In this document: one piece after another, positions 56,586-64,000 of the stretch
Layout: every line of letters starts with the position of its first letter
How positions within the stretch are numbered: position 1 is the stretch's first letter
Assembly (NCBI RefSeq): GCF_016427565.1
Contig: NZ_JAELXT010000026.1
Span: forward strand, 1-64,000
Source: Microvirga splendida
GTDB taxonomy: Bacteria > Pseudomonadota > Alphaproteobacteria > Rhizobiales > Beijerinckiaceae
Direction of reading: 5' to 3'
Length of the DNA: 64,000 bases
Translations under genes and position numbers: made by a program
Notes under the pieces: model-generated
Databases searched by the model: none
What the model was told of the DNA's origin: nothing
The model's input: the letters and a program-made list of their open reading frames with translations, nothing else

Positions 56586-57203
56586 TCATAGATCTAGCCC
56601 CGAGACTGCGCCGTTACGGGCCACGAGGGCGATCCGGATGCTGGCCCGCCTGACGAGCGGACGGCTCCGCCAGCTTTCCGCGAGCTTGCGGAAGACAGGC
56701 GTGTCCGGAATAGCCGCGACCACGATGTCGTCGGCGGAGACCTCGAATAGAAGCGCCTGTCCGAGCGCTGTCGTGAGCAGCGGGTACTCTGGGCTGCCGG
56801 GCTTTCGGACCAGCGGACCCTTCTTGCATTCGGCGACAATGCGGCGGCCGGCGACTGTGGCGACCACATCGCCTTCGCTCGGCCGCGAGTGCACCCGGAT
56901 AGTCTTGTCGCCGCGCCGGTAGGTACCGGTCCAGGCGTTTCGACCGACCTGCGGCTCCTTGATCTGCTCCCAGCCGGTGGCGGCCATGAAGCGGCCGATA
57001 TCGAATATGACGGCATCGCCGACCTTGATGCTAGCCCCATCGATCGCAACGCTGGCCATGGCTCCCGAGCCTGGCAGTGACAGGATGAACTCGGCCAGCC
57101 GCAGGGCCACCTCAGCCTCCGGCATGCGGTCCTCAGGTAGTCCATCGTCCGGCGACCGTTGGGCGCTCACGAACCCGGAACTTGCGGTGGTCGGCTTGTC
57201 CAT
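56586..57203 (-). CDS. Hypothetical protein with a PD-(D/E)XK nuclease-like motif
   Basis: A 205-aa protein starting MDKPTTASSGFVSAQRSPDD after a GGGGG stretch. Core segments are RLAEFILSLPGSGAMASVAI, DGASIKVGDAVIFDIGRFM and RGDKTIRVHSRPSEGDVVAT. VAGRRIVAECKKGPL follows, where a buried Asp-Val strand and ExK match the PD-(D/E)XK nuclease core. After it come YPLLTTALGQALLFEVSADD and IVVAAIPDTPVFRKLAESWR, typical of the alpha-beta continuation in such folds. Divergent from the SRAP gene. The catalytic role is inferred. Confidence 0.65.
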   Translation of the reverse strand: MDKPTTASSGFVSAQRSPDDGLPEDRMPEAEVALRLAEFILSLPGSGAMASVAIDGASIKVGDAVIFDIGRFMAATGWEQIKEPQVGRNAWTGTYRRGDKTIRVHSRPSEGDVVATVAGRRIVAECKKGPLVRKPGSPEYPLLTTALGQALLFEVSADDIVVAAIPDTPVFRKLAESWRSRPLVRRASIRIALVARNGAVSGLDL

Positions 57204-57288
57204 CATCCCCCGGCTATGCCAGCCTGTGGATGATTTGAGAACTACCCCACGGCATAAGCGGACCATGCCCCGCCGGAGGATCCCGCCC

Positions 57289-57939
57289 GTGTGCAATCTC
57301 TACTCGGTCTACACCACCCAGGAGGCCATGCGCCGGGCCTTTGAGGTCGCGCGCGACAACGCCGGTAACGTGCCTCCCCTGCCCGCAATCTTCCCGGACC
57401 AGATGGCGCCGGTGGTGCGGACGACCGACGGCGAGCGCGAACTGATCCAGATGCGCTGGGGCTTTCCGCCCCCGCCGAAGGTCGGCACCCAGCCGGTCAC
57501 CAACGTGCGTAATGTGGGGTCGCCCTTCTGGCGCGCCTGGCTCAAGCCGCAGTACCGCTGCCTCGTGCCGGTCACTAGCTTCAGTGAGTACAAGGATACC
57601 AAGCCGCGCAAGACGCCGGTGTGGTTTGCCCTCAGCCAGGACCGGCCCCTGGCGGCCTTCGCGGGTATCTGGCGGCCATGGACGGGCGTGCGGGGCACCA
57701 AGGCCGCGCCGGTCGAGGGCGAGCACCTGCTCTACTCGTTCCTCACATCTGAGCCGAATACGGTCGTTGGGCCAATCCATCCGAAGGCGATGCCGGTGAT
57801 CCTCACAACGCCTGAGGAGTACGAGACTTGGCTCACTGCACCGGCGGAAGTGGCGCTCAAACTGCAGCGGCCGCTGCCTGATGAGATGCTCGAAATAGTG
57901 GCCGAAGGCGCAAGAACCGATCAACCCGAGGTGGCTTGA
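57289..57939 (+). CDS. SRAP (YedK/HMCES-like) abasic-site shielding protein
   Basis: A 216-aa protein. The start is the GTG at 57,289, chosen because it gives Met-Cys; the family uses Cys2 as the N-terminal nucleophile after Met removal. A GGAGGA ribosome-binding site precedes it. Motifs are CNLYSVYTTQEAM, RWGFPPPP, NVRNVGSPFWRAWLKPQYRC, LVPVTSFSEYKD (catalytic Glu), FAGIWRPW, FLTSEPNTVVGPIHPKAMPV (active-site His) and EEYETWL. It cross-links to abasic sites in single-stranded DNA. Plasmid copies are common near DNA-metabolism genes. Confidence 0.93.
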   Translation: MCNLYSVYTTQEAMRRAFEVARDNAGNVPPLPAIFPDQMAPVVRTTDGERELIQMRWGFPPPPKVGTQPVTNVRNVGSPFWRAWLKPQYRCLVPVTSFSEYKDTKPRKTPVWFALSQDRPLAAFAGIWRPWTGVRGTKAAPVEGEHLLYSFLTSEPNTVVGPIHPKAMPVILTTPEEYETWLTAPAEVALKLQRPLPDEMLEIVAEGARTDQPEVA

Positions 57940-57959
57940 ACTGCCTGCAACCTGCAAAG

Positions 57960-58283
57960 CTAGTTCTCAGGAGCTGTGTTGGAGCCTGGGCGTGTTGCTG
58001 AACCCTGTTCCGGAGCTGACACTGTGGCGTGTGGCTCCACCTTTGTCCTCTCAATATCGCTCAAGGGATCGTCCACCGCCTGCTCGCTTCGACGATGCTG
58101 GACTGGACTCGTTGCAGCTTGTTTCCAGAACCTCCGGTTCCTCCAAGCCTGCAGCAATTCCTGTCTCAGGCCTGGCCTCGGTTGCGGAAGGGTCCGCCAG
58201 ATCGTCAGCGTGAACGCCTTTCCTACGGCAAGTATCAGGGCCATGCCATAAAGAAAGATGGTCGGCGAGAAACTCTCGTCCAT
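57960..58283 (-). CDS. Hypothetical single-pass membrane protein
   Basis: A 107-aa protein, MDESFSPTIFLYGMALILAV then GKAFTLTIWRTLPQPRPGLR, a basic helix LLQAWRNRRFWKQAATSPVQ and an acidic, proline-poor tail. One membrane segment (about residues 8-28). No family is recognised. Convergent with the SRAP gene. Confidence 0.5.
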   Translation of the reverse strand: MDESFSPTIFLYGMALILAVGKAFTLTIWRTLPQPRPGLRQELLQAWRNRRFWKQAATSPVQHRRSEQAVDDPLSDIERTKVEPHATVSAPEQGSATRPGSNTAPEN

Positions 58284-58498
58284 TCCTGGTCATCCTCTCA
58301 GCGCCTGCCCGACCTTATCAGCCGCAGAGCACTGTCGAGGCGCTTCTCACACCTGTCCAGTGATCGAAATGCGGCTTTCTTGCTCCAATGCTTTCGACCA
58401 AAGTCTGTCTTTCTCAATCTTACCGGTTGCTAAGGATAGGAGGCGACGAACCGGCCGCAAGAGATGCTATATCGACCGTTCAGAATTATCTTTCAAAA

Positions 58499-58711
58499 AT
58501 GCCCAACATGAGACTGCTTCAGAAAGTACAGACTTACTTCCGCAAGCCCGAACAGCCAGTCGCAATCCAACGGCAAGCAACCGCCCATGACGAGCAAACT
58601 GGCAGCTCGCGCTCAAAGCGCGCCCAGATCAGGGACGTGCTGCGCCAGTATGAGAGAGGCAGTCTCAAAGAGGCTGAAGCTGTCGAAGAACTGCTCAATA
58701 TCCTGCGCTGA
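58499..58711 (+). CDS. Small hypothetical protein
   Basis: A 70-aa basic protein, MPNMRLLQKVQTYFRKPEQP, then polar ATAHDEQTGSSRSKRAQIRD and a C-terminal helix VLRQYERGSLKEAEAVEELL. The last part resembles a short regulatory helix. Weak start signal; family unknown. Confidence 0.45.
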   Translation: MPNMRLLQKVQTYFRKPEQPVAIQRQATAHDEQTGSSRSKRAQIRDVLRQYERGSLKEAEAVEELLNILR

Positions 58712-59146
58712 GGACAATCCAATCTTTCTGTGCTCCTCCCCTACCCGCTTTGCAGCAGGTAGCCGCGTCGCCGCTTTCGCTGGAGCCATGTCTCGAGAGC
58801 TTCCACTGCACATGACTGGTTTTCGTAGAGCTCGACCCTCTGCTGTCCTGGTCAACCGATGCGGCCCCACTCACGGATCAGGGTCCCATCCCAAACAGGC
58901 TTGGCTCGATCGACAGGACATAATAGCGAGCCATGTTGCAGCTTGGATCGCACCGGTGCAGGACCAGATATTGGATCGTGTCTTGAGCCATGTGCCAGTG
59001 TCGCGCTGGCGCCTGGACAAGGTCCAATCAAAGTCGTGAATCCATTGAGCATGAACGATTCACGTCAGTGATGCTCCCTACTACTGCCGCGCTTTGACCC
59101 CAGGCACGCTGGCCAGTCGCTATCTCGCCGTGCACGGTTCGTCTTC
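58712..59146. other. Intergenic stretch downstream of repC
   Basis: 435 bp with short overlapping frames on both strands that lack protein character. No obvious repeat or terminator hairpin was found. Confidence 0.4.
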
Positions 59147-60301
59147 CTATGACATCCGTCGCCTCCTCATGGCGAGGAGCTCGACGGCGAGGTCGATCTT
59201 GCCAGCTTTGACCATGCGGGTGAGGGCGCGGAAGTAGCCGCCCGGGTTCTTGATTCGGCTCTCCCCGCCGTTCTTGGCCACGTCGTCCTCGTAGAGCTGC
59301 AGGGTGTAGATCACCGCAATGGCCGCCCTGACGGTGCCGATGTCCTCCACCGCCTCGGCCCAGGCGCTTTCATGGGCTCCTAACGATGCTCTGAGGTAGC
59401 GCCCGGCGGAGACGATGTCGGCCAGGTCCCGCACGGGCTGGCCGTAGTCGCCAAGGGCGGGGCAAGCCTCAAGGATCAATTCCGGTGATAGGTGCTCCGA
59501 GGGTTGTTCGGTTGAACGAACCGCCTCAGCTTTCCTCGGAAAGCCTTTGTTACAAGGCTCACTAGGAGATCCGTTGTTGTTATTAGTGTGCAGGACTCCG
59601 AGTCCGGCTTTGCCCGCTTCATAGAAGACTTCCTCAACATCAGTTCTCAACAGCTGCCAAGCGTCCAGAAGATCGGCCGGCAGCGTGATCCTGGAGCGGG
59701 CTGGCGTGCGGACCTGGAGCGCTTTCAGCCGGGTCTCGAACTCGGAGCGATCCACATCTGGGAAATGCTCGGCCAGGGCATTTAGGGCCTCCTCGGCCAC
59801 GCGGCGGCAGATGGTGACCTCGTCAAAGGCCCGCTTCTGCACCTCTCGGAGCTGTTTCTGCTCCATGAGCGCTACCGCCCAATCACCCCGGCGGGCATAG
59901 ACCGGGGTCAGATCGAACCCGAAGGCGTCGACCACCTGCCCGGCTAGGTCTTTAACGGCGTAGCGCTTGCCGTTGGGCGAGTCCTTAGGCACGATCAGCT
60001 GCAGATCGACCAGCTGGCGCAGGATGCGACGGATCGCCCGCTCGGTCAGGCCCGTGCGGCTCATCAGGTAGTCGTTGGATGGCCAGACCAGCAGCCGCTC
60101 CCACTCCTGCTCGCCCCAGCAGGCGACAAGCTCGGAGAGCACAGCCCGCTGGGCTGGCCTCAGGTCGAGGGCCTTGCTGGCCTCGCGAGCGGCAGCCGAG
60201 AGTTCTTTGCGTGTGACTGTGCGCCCGTCTTCGAGCGCAAGCTTCCTTGCGGCCAGAGCGGCATGTCTCAGCCGCCGGCCTCCTGACGATGCGAGTTGCA
60301 T
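59147..60301 (-). CDS. repC: Plasmid replication initiator RepC
   Basis: A 384-aa protein. The N-terminal half is a typical RepC domain: RRLRHAALAARKLALEDGRT, LRPAQRAVLSELVACWGEQE, WERLLVWPSNDYLMSRTGLT, ERAIRRILRQLVDLQLIVPK, RYAVKDLAGQVVDAFGFDLT and PVYARRGDWAVA. The variable linker holds NNNNGSPSEP. The C-terminal domain is ACPALGDYGQPVRDLADIVS, AGRYLRASLG and ESRIKNPGGYFRALTRMVKA. RepC is the initiator of repABC plasmids, with the origin usually inside the gene. The ATG at 60301 has GGAGGG just upstream; an in-frame ATG at 60313 is possible. repA and repB are not in the window. Confidence 0.95.
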   Translation of the reverse strand: MQLASSGGRRLRHAALAARKLALEDGRTVTRKELSAAAREASKALDLRPAQRAVLSELVACWGEQEWERLLVWPSNDYLMSRTGLTERAIRRILRQLVDLQLIVPKDSPNGKRYAVKDLAGQVVDAFGFDLTPVYARRGDWAVALMEQKQLREVQKRAFDEVTICRRVAEEALNALAEHFPDVDRSEFETRLKALQVRTPARSRITLPADLLDAWQLLRTDVEEVFYEAGKAGLGVLHTNNNNGSPSEPCNKGFPRKAEAVRSTEQPSEHLSPELILEACPALGDYGQPVRDLADIVSAGRYLRASLGAHESAWAEAVEDIGTVRAAIAVIYTLQLYEDDVAKNGGESRIKNPGGYFRALTRMVKAGKIDLAVELLAMRRRRMS

Positions 60302-60353
60302 CGTACCCTCCATGTTGAGGGCAAAGCAGGAGCGTTCACCGAAACCGATGCTC

Positions 60354-60383
60354 TTGACACGCAGCTTGTCGGGATGGCATAAG
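60354..60383 (+). promoter_or_regulatory. Promoter of the probable antisense RNA
   Basis: TTGACA (60,354-60,359), 18-bp spacer, CATAAG (60,378-60,383) on the forward strand, opposite to repC. The -35 is perfect and the -10 matches four of six bases. Placed to start a transcript about 7 bp downstream. Confidence 0.6.
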
Positions 60384-60389
60384 AATAGT

Positions 60390-60466
60390 CGCGAAACACA
60401 TTCTGTATGCCCACCCCTCGGTGGGTCTCCAAAGGCCTCGAAGTTACCAGCTTCGGGGCCTTTGCT
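60390..60466 (+). ncRNA. Probable counter-transcribed RNA controlling repC
   Basis: A short transcript (about 75 nt) would start near 60,390 and end in a strong hairpin: AAAGGCCTCGAAG (60,431-60,443) and CTTCGGGGCCTTT (60,451-60,463), a 13-bp stem with one wobble pair and a 7-nt loop, then GCTTTGC. It is antisense to the leader of repC (start at 60,301). In repABC plasmids a small RNA in this position represses RepC and sets incompatibility. The element is predicted from sequence only. Confidence 0.65.
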
Positions 60467-60475
60467 TTGCCTGGT

Positions 60476-60697
60476 TTACGTTACGGCATTTCGTTCCTTG
60501 CGAATAAAGACGGCTTCAAGCGCATGAGTGATGGCGACTTGGCGTGAGGGGAAAAGTCCGCTCTCGACAGCTTCGTCGATGGCAGTCCCGATCTCCCGAG
60601 GGAGCCAAACATTGGTTTCCCGGTCCCCCCGCTCGCGGCGGGTTTGACGGAGACGTTGAGCCCGCTTCCGACTCGCTGCATCAGCCATGTCGTCCAC
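60476..60697 (-). CDS. CopG-like ribbon-helix-helix protein
   Basis: A 73-aa protein, MDDMADAASRKRAQRLRQTR, RERGDRETNVWLPREIGTAI, DEAVESGLFPSRQVAITHAL, EAVFIRKERNAVT. The beta strand (ETNVWLP) and two helices with GLFPSRQ (the RHH turn) match MetJ/CopG-type repressors. It lies directly upstream of repC in the same direction and may be its repressor or the antitoxin of a lost partner. Confidence 0.75.
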   Translation of the reverse strand: MDDMADAASRKRAQRLRQTRRERGDRETNVWLPREIGTAIDEAVESGLFPSRQVAITHALEAVFIRKERNAVT

Positions 60698-60912
60698 CCA
60701 TGATACTCGTAGCGATACGAGGATTGCCCGATTCTGAGTTGACTGTGGAGTCGCCGCGCAAGAATCCGTTTACAATAGATCGATTATCCGTTGGAAAACT
60801 TCTTTGGATAGAATCATCTATGTGGAAGGGCCGAATCAATTCGCTGGTAAAAATCTGGTTCCGCGCGATTCGCAGTTGCACACTTGATTCTAGGCTGAGA
60901 GTTGTGAGCCTG

Positions 60913-61320
60913 CTACTCCGCCGCCTGAGGCCAATAGAGGCCGCTCAAGATCTTGCGGCGCCGACCTGAACACTTCGAACGCCCAGAATCATCCTCCAAG
61001 TATTTGCGTAGACTCCGATCTGCCCAACACCGTGGCAGCTCCGAGCAGCCGAGGACTACCCGGTCTCCCGTCCCTTTCACCGCTCTGCGGCCCCACACAG
61101 GATAACCTTGCTCCTCACAAGCCTTGGAGCGCCTGTTTTTGTTTGCCCCCACATCCTTGTAGGGAAACTCTCCTAATATCGATTGCCGGAAACCCCTCCT
61201 CGGCGCGGCATCTCGGCTCCTTGATGGCTGTTGCCGCCGCAGCCGAGAACACTGGGGTAATCTCTCATCGATCCTCTGGAAGGTGTAAGATCTGACGGCG
61301 AGGACAACCCGTATTCTCAA
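60913..61320 (-). pseudogene. Possible relic of a topoisomerase-type zinc-ribbon protein
   Basis: The reverse frame contains ACEEQGYPVWGRRAVKGTGD then RVVLGCSELPRCWADRSL. The second part fits the FxGCSxYPxC half of a topoisomerase IA-type zinc ribbon. The first half keeps one Cys and the WGRR-like turn, but the second Cys is a Gln. The rest of the frame is very basic and unlike a protein. Probably non-functional. Confidence 0.3.
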
Positions 61321-61397
61321 GATAAAGGGAGGCCATTCTCATACCATCCAGTCACACAAGGATAACGGTACAGAAGCTGGCAGAGCGGTATAGAAGA

Positions 61398-61422
61398 CCC
61401 GGCACTGGAAGCACCGGGTTTC
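61398..61422 (-). terminator. Weak terminator-like hairpin after the MucR gene
   Basis: GACCCGGCAC and GTGCTTCC surroundings include an ACCCGG/CCGGGT stem, about 50-75 bp past the MucR stop on its strand, followed by CTTCTATA. A nearer AGCGGC/GCCGCT stem (about 61,440-61,455) may also serve. The T-stretches are weak. Confidence 0.35.
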
Positions 61423-61474
61423 AAGGAAGGAGCTTCTAAGCGGCTGTGGCCGCTCTCCAGGGTAACAAGGTCAG

Positions 61475-62017
61475 CTAGGCAGCCTTTTTCGTGCGTCTGC
61501 CTTTAGGGGGCGCAGTCACCTCTTCGTCCAGAATTTCATCCACCTTCGCGGCACCCCCCTTTGTCTTGGTGGCAGCCCCAGTGACCGCAGCCTCCACCGG
61601 AGCAGCAGCCTTTTTGCGTTGCTGGCCGAGCCCCATGGTCCTGGCAAGCTCGGAGCGCGCCTTGGCATAATTGGGTGCAACCATCGGGTAGTCAGCGGGC
61701 AGACCCCACTTAGCCCGGTACTGCTCGGGCGTCATGTCGTAGGTGGTCCGTAGATGACGCTTGAGCGACTTGAACTTCTTCCCATCCTCCAGACAGATGA
61801 TCGCATCCGGGGTCACAGATTTCTTGACCGGAACAGCTGGCGTCAACTCAGCATGCGGCTCTTGGTTCTGCCTCTGAACCGCCTTCGTCAGGGCCGTATG
61901 AACAGAACCTAGCAGGGTCGGAAGCTCAGAGGCCGGTACGGAGTTGTTGCTGACGTAAGCCGAGACGATATCAGCAGAAAGTTCGATGAAGTTCGGAGAG
62001 ATTGTGCTCTCGCTCAT
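61475..62017 (-). CDS. MucR/Ros-family transcriptional regulator
   Basis: A 180-aa protein from the ATG at 62017 ([20 protein letters not shown]), AAGGA upstream. The usual MucR order is visible: helix [20 protein letters not shown], then [75 protein letters not shown] and a long basic tail. It keeps Cys in CLEDGK and the RHL histidine, but Thr takes the place of the next His (RTTY versus RTHY). It is closer to classical MucR than the 44.2-kb copy. MucR proteins are H-NS-like regulators of exopolysaccharide, motility and plasmid genes. Confidence 0.92.
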   Translation of the reverse strand: MSESTISPNFIELSADIVSAYVSNNSVPASELPTLLGSVHTALTKAVQRQNQEPHAELTPAVPVKKSVTPDAIICLEDGKKFKSLKRHLRTTYDMTPEQYRAKWGLPADYPMVAPNYAKARSELARTMGLGQQRKKAAAPVEAAVTGAATKTKGGAAKVDEILDEEVTAPPKGRRTKKAA

Positions 62018-62343
62018 AGGGCTCATGTCCTTGGCCGCACAGGATAGATTACAGAAGGTGAGTAGAACTAGATGAAGTCCAAAAGGGATCAGCAGGAGCA
62101 GCCTGTGCAGCACAATAAAGACCTGTGATCTTGGCCCCGCCTATGCCAGTGGCTTAACTTTGGCAAGGCACCCCCTACCGAATTCAACAAGTGACTATCA
62201 CCCTCATTCAGCAAAAGCCGTGGCTCATCCTGGTGCTTCAAAACCACCGGGGCTGCGAACCGCTAAGCTGAAACGGTTTAGTGCGGATGCCGTTAACGTG
62301 GCAGCAGATCGCAGCTCGCGATTGGCTCGTTGGAGAAACAGTC

Positions 62344-62661
62344 ATGCGCGCAAATGTCAAATACGTTGCTCTTGCAGTCGCCCTCCTGCTCCCGTCACTA
62401 GCCTCGGCCGACCCAGGAGGGGCCGCAGCCGGAGCTGCTGCAGGCGGTGCAGTTGGTGCCGTCGTGGGAGGTCCAGTTGGGGCAGCAGTTGGAGCTGGTG
62501 TAGGTGGCGCCACTGGTGATGCCGCGTCAGGACCGGACCAGAAGAACGTGGTGATTGAGAATCGGGACGTTGGCACGACTGGCAGCACCGGCTGCTCGAC
62601 CACCACGAAACAGACAACGGATGCAACGGGCACTACTACAAAGCAAAAAACCGAGTGCTAA
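62344..62661 (+). CDS. Exported glycine-zipper protein
   Basis: A 105-aa protein with a signal peptide (MRANVKYVALAVALLLPSLA, cleavage after ASAD), then a glycine-zipper region (GAAAGAAAGGAVGAVVGGPV, GAAVGAGVGGATGDA) and a Thr/Lys-rich tail that ends in Cys (STTTKQTTDATGTTTKQKTE). Such zippers insert in or associate with membranes. Function unknown. Confidence 0.75.
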   Translation: MRANVKYVALAVALLLPSLASADPGGAAAGAAAGGAVGAVVGGPVGAAVGAGVGGATGDAASGPDQKNVVIENRDVGTTGSTGCSTTTKQTTDATGTTTKQKTEC

Positions 62662-62675
62662 GGCCACTCCTCCGT

Positions 62676-62703
62676 CAGGCGGTGCCGATTGCTGCACCGC
62701 CTG
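62676..62703 (+). terminator. Hairpin after the glycine-zipper gene
   Basis: Perfect 10-bp stem CAGGCGGTGC/GCACCGCCTG (62,676-62,685 and 62,694-62,703) with an 8-nt loop, 15 bp after the stop. No T-run follows, so it may be a transcript-stabilising hairpin. Confidence 0.5.
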
Positions 62704-62773
62704 TTCACTGCACCACGTCAACATCCTTGGGCCTTGATGGGAGTTATGAAGAAAAAACGACAATTCCAATCTG

Positions 62774-63643
62774 TCAGTGATACTCGTCATCAGAGGATTG
62801 GTCAGCCAACCTTTTGATCTCGAACACCGCCGCCGTAACAAAGGCAGAAACGGCGAGGAAAGTTACAACTGTCATGAAGGTCCCTTCCTGAACCCCTGGG
62901 TTCATCCCGACCAGCGGGATCAGCAGCAAAGCCGGAATGCCAAGCGTAATGGCGCCAAGAAGGTAGACCGGGTTCGCTAATTGTTCAGCCTTGTCGCCCC
63001 TATTCACTCTGTGCTCCGACTTCTCTTGCGCCCAGACCTTCACACGTCCTGACGCACCTCTCACCCGCTCTGACGCAGCCTTGAGGCTTGGGTTCCAAAC
63101 TGTGATCGCTTGTTGAACCGTACCTTCGAGGCTATTATGGAAAGTTCTCTTCCCCTTTTCTCGGCTTTCCCCCTTGAGGTTAGGAGCCATAGGGAGAGAT
63201 TCGGTCGATTCTAGCTCTTGAGCAGGTTGCATCTCGACCCATTCACTCGGATGAGGCGGATCACTCACAGAGCCGGGGTGAGACTCTGTTGGGGCAAGGT
63301 GATCCGCCAATGCGCCCGTCTGCACCAGTTGCTCGACCTCGTCTCTGATCTTCCTATATGCGCCTTGCCGATCTGGCGTGTTCCGATTCCCTTCCGTTGC
63401 CAGATTGCTGTCTAGGGCGAGGGTATCGCTCTGCACGTGCGGAAGACCGGAGCTATTTTTCCCTTTTGGTCTTTCCAATCCCTCGTCGGGCATCCCAGCA
63501 CCTGAGGAATCCAGAGCCGTATTCGCCTTCTTCGACGCAGCCTGACCCTTGCCGGTGCTGGGTTTGGGCCGCTGCACACCAGCCTCAACATTCTGCCGTC
63601 TAGGCTCATCACGTTGGCTTGGGCGCTTGGGGGATTTGCTCAT
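62774..63643 (-). CDS. Hypothetical protein with C-terminal membrane segments
   Basis: A 289-aa protein from the ATG at 63643 (MSKSPKRPSQRDEPRRQNVE). Residues 1-150 are polar and low-complexity; the centre has a helix (RKIRDEVEQLVQTGALADHL). The C-terminus has two membrane helices (NPVYLLGAITLGIPALLLIP and FMTVVTFLAVSAFVTAAVFE) and a short acidic end. An upstream extension to 63757 is less protein-like. No family recognised. Confidence 0.6.
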   Translation of the reverse strand: MSKSPKRPSQRDEPRRQNVEAGVQRPKPSTGKGQAASKKANTALDSSGAGMPDEGLERPKGKNSSGLPHVQSDTLALDSNLATEGNRNTPDRQGAYRKIRDEVEQLVQTGALADHLAPTESHPGSVSDPPHPSEWVEMQPAQELESTESLPMAPNLKGESREKGKRTFHNSLEGTVQQAITVWNPSLKAASERVRGASGRVKVWAQEKSEHRVNRGDKAEQLANPVYLLGAITLGIPALLLIPLVGMNPGVQEGTFMTVVTFLAVSAFVTAAVFEIKRLADQSSDDEYH

Positions 63644-63771
63644 GGAAGGATCAAGAGCAGATACCTTGGCTTTTTCATGACACCGATGCTGACGCTTTAG
63701 GCTAGAAACGCAACGTACATACCGCTTGGTGCCTCGACCGCCAGTTCTCGCCGGCACCGCATTTGTTAATC

Positions 63772-64000
63772 ATGATCCTTGCTGTAGGGCTTGGACACCA
63801 TACACGGGAACCCCGATCCAGCACGCTGCCGGCCGACCACAGCATCGGCAACATGCCGGCATTCCAGGCCGCCGTGGAAGCTGGGCGCAAAGCCGCCGAG
63901 CAGGGCTCCTTCGTGCTCTTCGGCATCACGCCGACGGCCCCGGCCACCGGCTACGGCTACATCCAGTGCGGCGACAGCCTCGACGATCCGCGCATTTGTC
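63772..64000 (+). pseudogene. Truncated mannose-1-phosphate guanylyltransferase (runs off the window)
   Basis: A frame open to the right edge: ILAVGLGHHTREPRSS, then LPADHSIGNMPAFQAAVEAG, RKAAEQGSFVLFGITPTAPA, TGYGYIQCGDSL. From LPADH on it matches the nucleotidyltransferase domain of ManC/CpsB (VLPADHVI, FGITPTxPxTGYGYI). The family has about 100 residues, including the GGxGxRLWPxSR signature, before this point; here they are replaced by a short unrelated leader. Probably a 5'-truncated remnant, though the downstream part is not visible. Confidence 0.75.

Larger units (their letters stand above)
60698..61474. other. Region between the CopG-like and MucR genes
   Basis: About 780 bp with no intact gene. 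It includes the zinc-ribbon relic at 60,913-61,320 and a hairpin after the MucR gene. The part next to the CopG-like gene is relatively AT-rich. Confidence 0.4.

Noticed and set aside
58852..59052. Short frames on both strands downstream of repC
   Set aside because: Overlapping frames of similar length with no motif or start signal.

Overview
The window looks like part of a large plasmid (megaplasmid) of an alphaproteobacterium of the order Hyphomicrobiales, probably near Methylobacteriaceae (Microvirga- or Methylobacterium-like). The grounds are high GC, two MucR/Ros regulators, a NepR-like protein, a DUF1127 protein, a RepC initiator without repA or repB beside it, several MbcA/ParS-type antitoxins, and many insertion-sequence remnants. 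Assignments come from reading motifs by eye. No database search was run.

Layout. 0-13 kb: the N-terminus of ftsH, small membrane proteins, an orphan HigA antitoxin overlapping a double-domain KaiC-like ATPase, which overlaps a PAS-rich hybrid histidine kinase. A truncated EAL domain fused to a foreign fragment follows, then gnd-zwf and a Gln/Arg/Glu-rich OmpA-family protein. 13-21 kb: small hypothetical genes, a frameshifted gene beside a tyrosine recombinase, and a graveyard of transposons (Tn3 fragment, and an IS6-family relic split cleanly by an IS630-family element). 21-38.5 kb: a catabolic island with an aldehyde dehydrogenase, XRE-cupin regulator, GabT-like aminotransferase, M20 amidase, cupin, decayed FAD oxidase, two amidohydrolases, a complete oligopeptide-type ABC transporter and a ThDP-dependent enzyme. 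A repeated palindromic motif (TGCTCA-N6-TGAGCA-like) lies at several of its promoters. 38.5-43.2 kb: more insertion sequences (IS110 fragment, intact IS6-family element, ISNCY/IS1202-like transposase). 43.5-52.7 kb: accessory genes including a MucR paralogue, an MbcA-RES toxin-antitoxin pair with a palindromic operator, several HTH proteins, and a putative operon pairing a membrane-anchored MbcA/ParS-like protein with a DEDDh exonuclease. 53-64 kb: the replication and maintenance region. It has twelve copies of a bipartite repeat in two clusters flanking an unknown coiled-coil gene, a second repeat family, a nuclease-like gene, an SRAP (HMCES/YedK) protein, repC with a probable antisense RNA upstream, a small CopG-like protein, a second MucR and a truncated mannose-1-phosphate guanylyltransferase.

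The strongest candidate for an undescribed system is the bipartite repeat array at 53.04-55.33 kb with its embedded gene. A conserved 20-mer and an 11-bp palindrome alternate with nearly constant 13-bp gaps, giving a 57-58 bp period in cluster 1. This looks like an iteron origin or a centromere-like site. Next most interesting are the shared-operator catabolic island and the exonuclease/MbcA-like operon.
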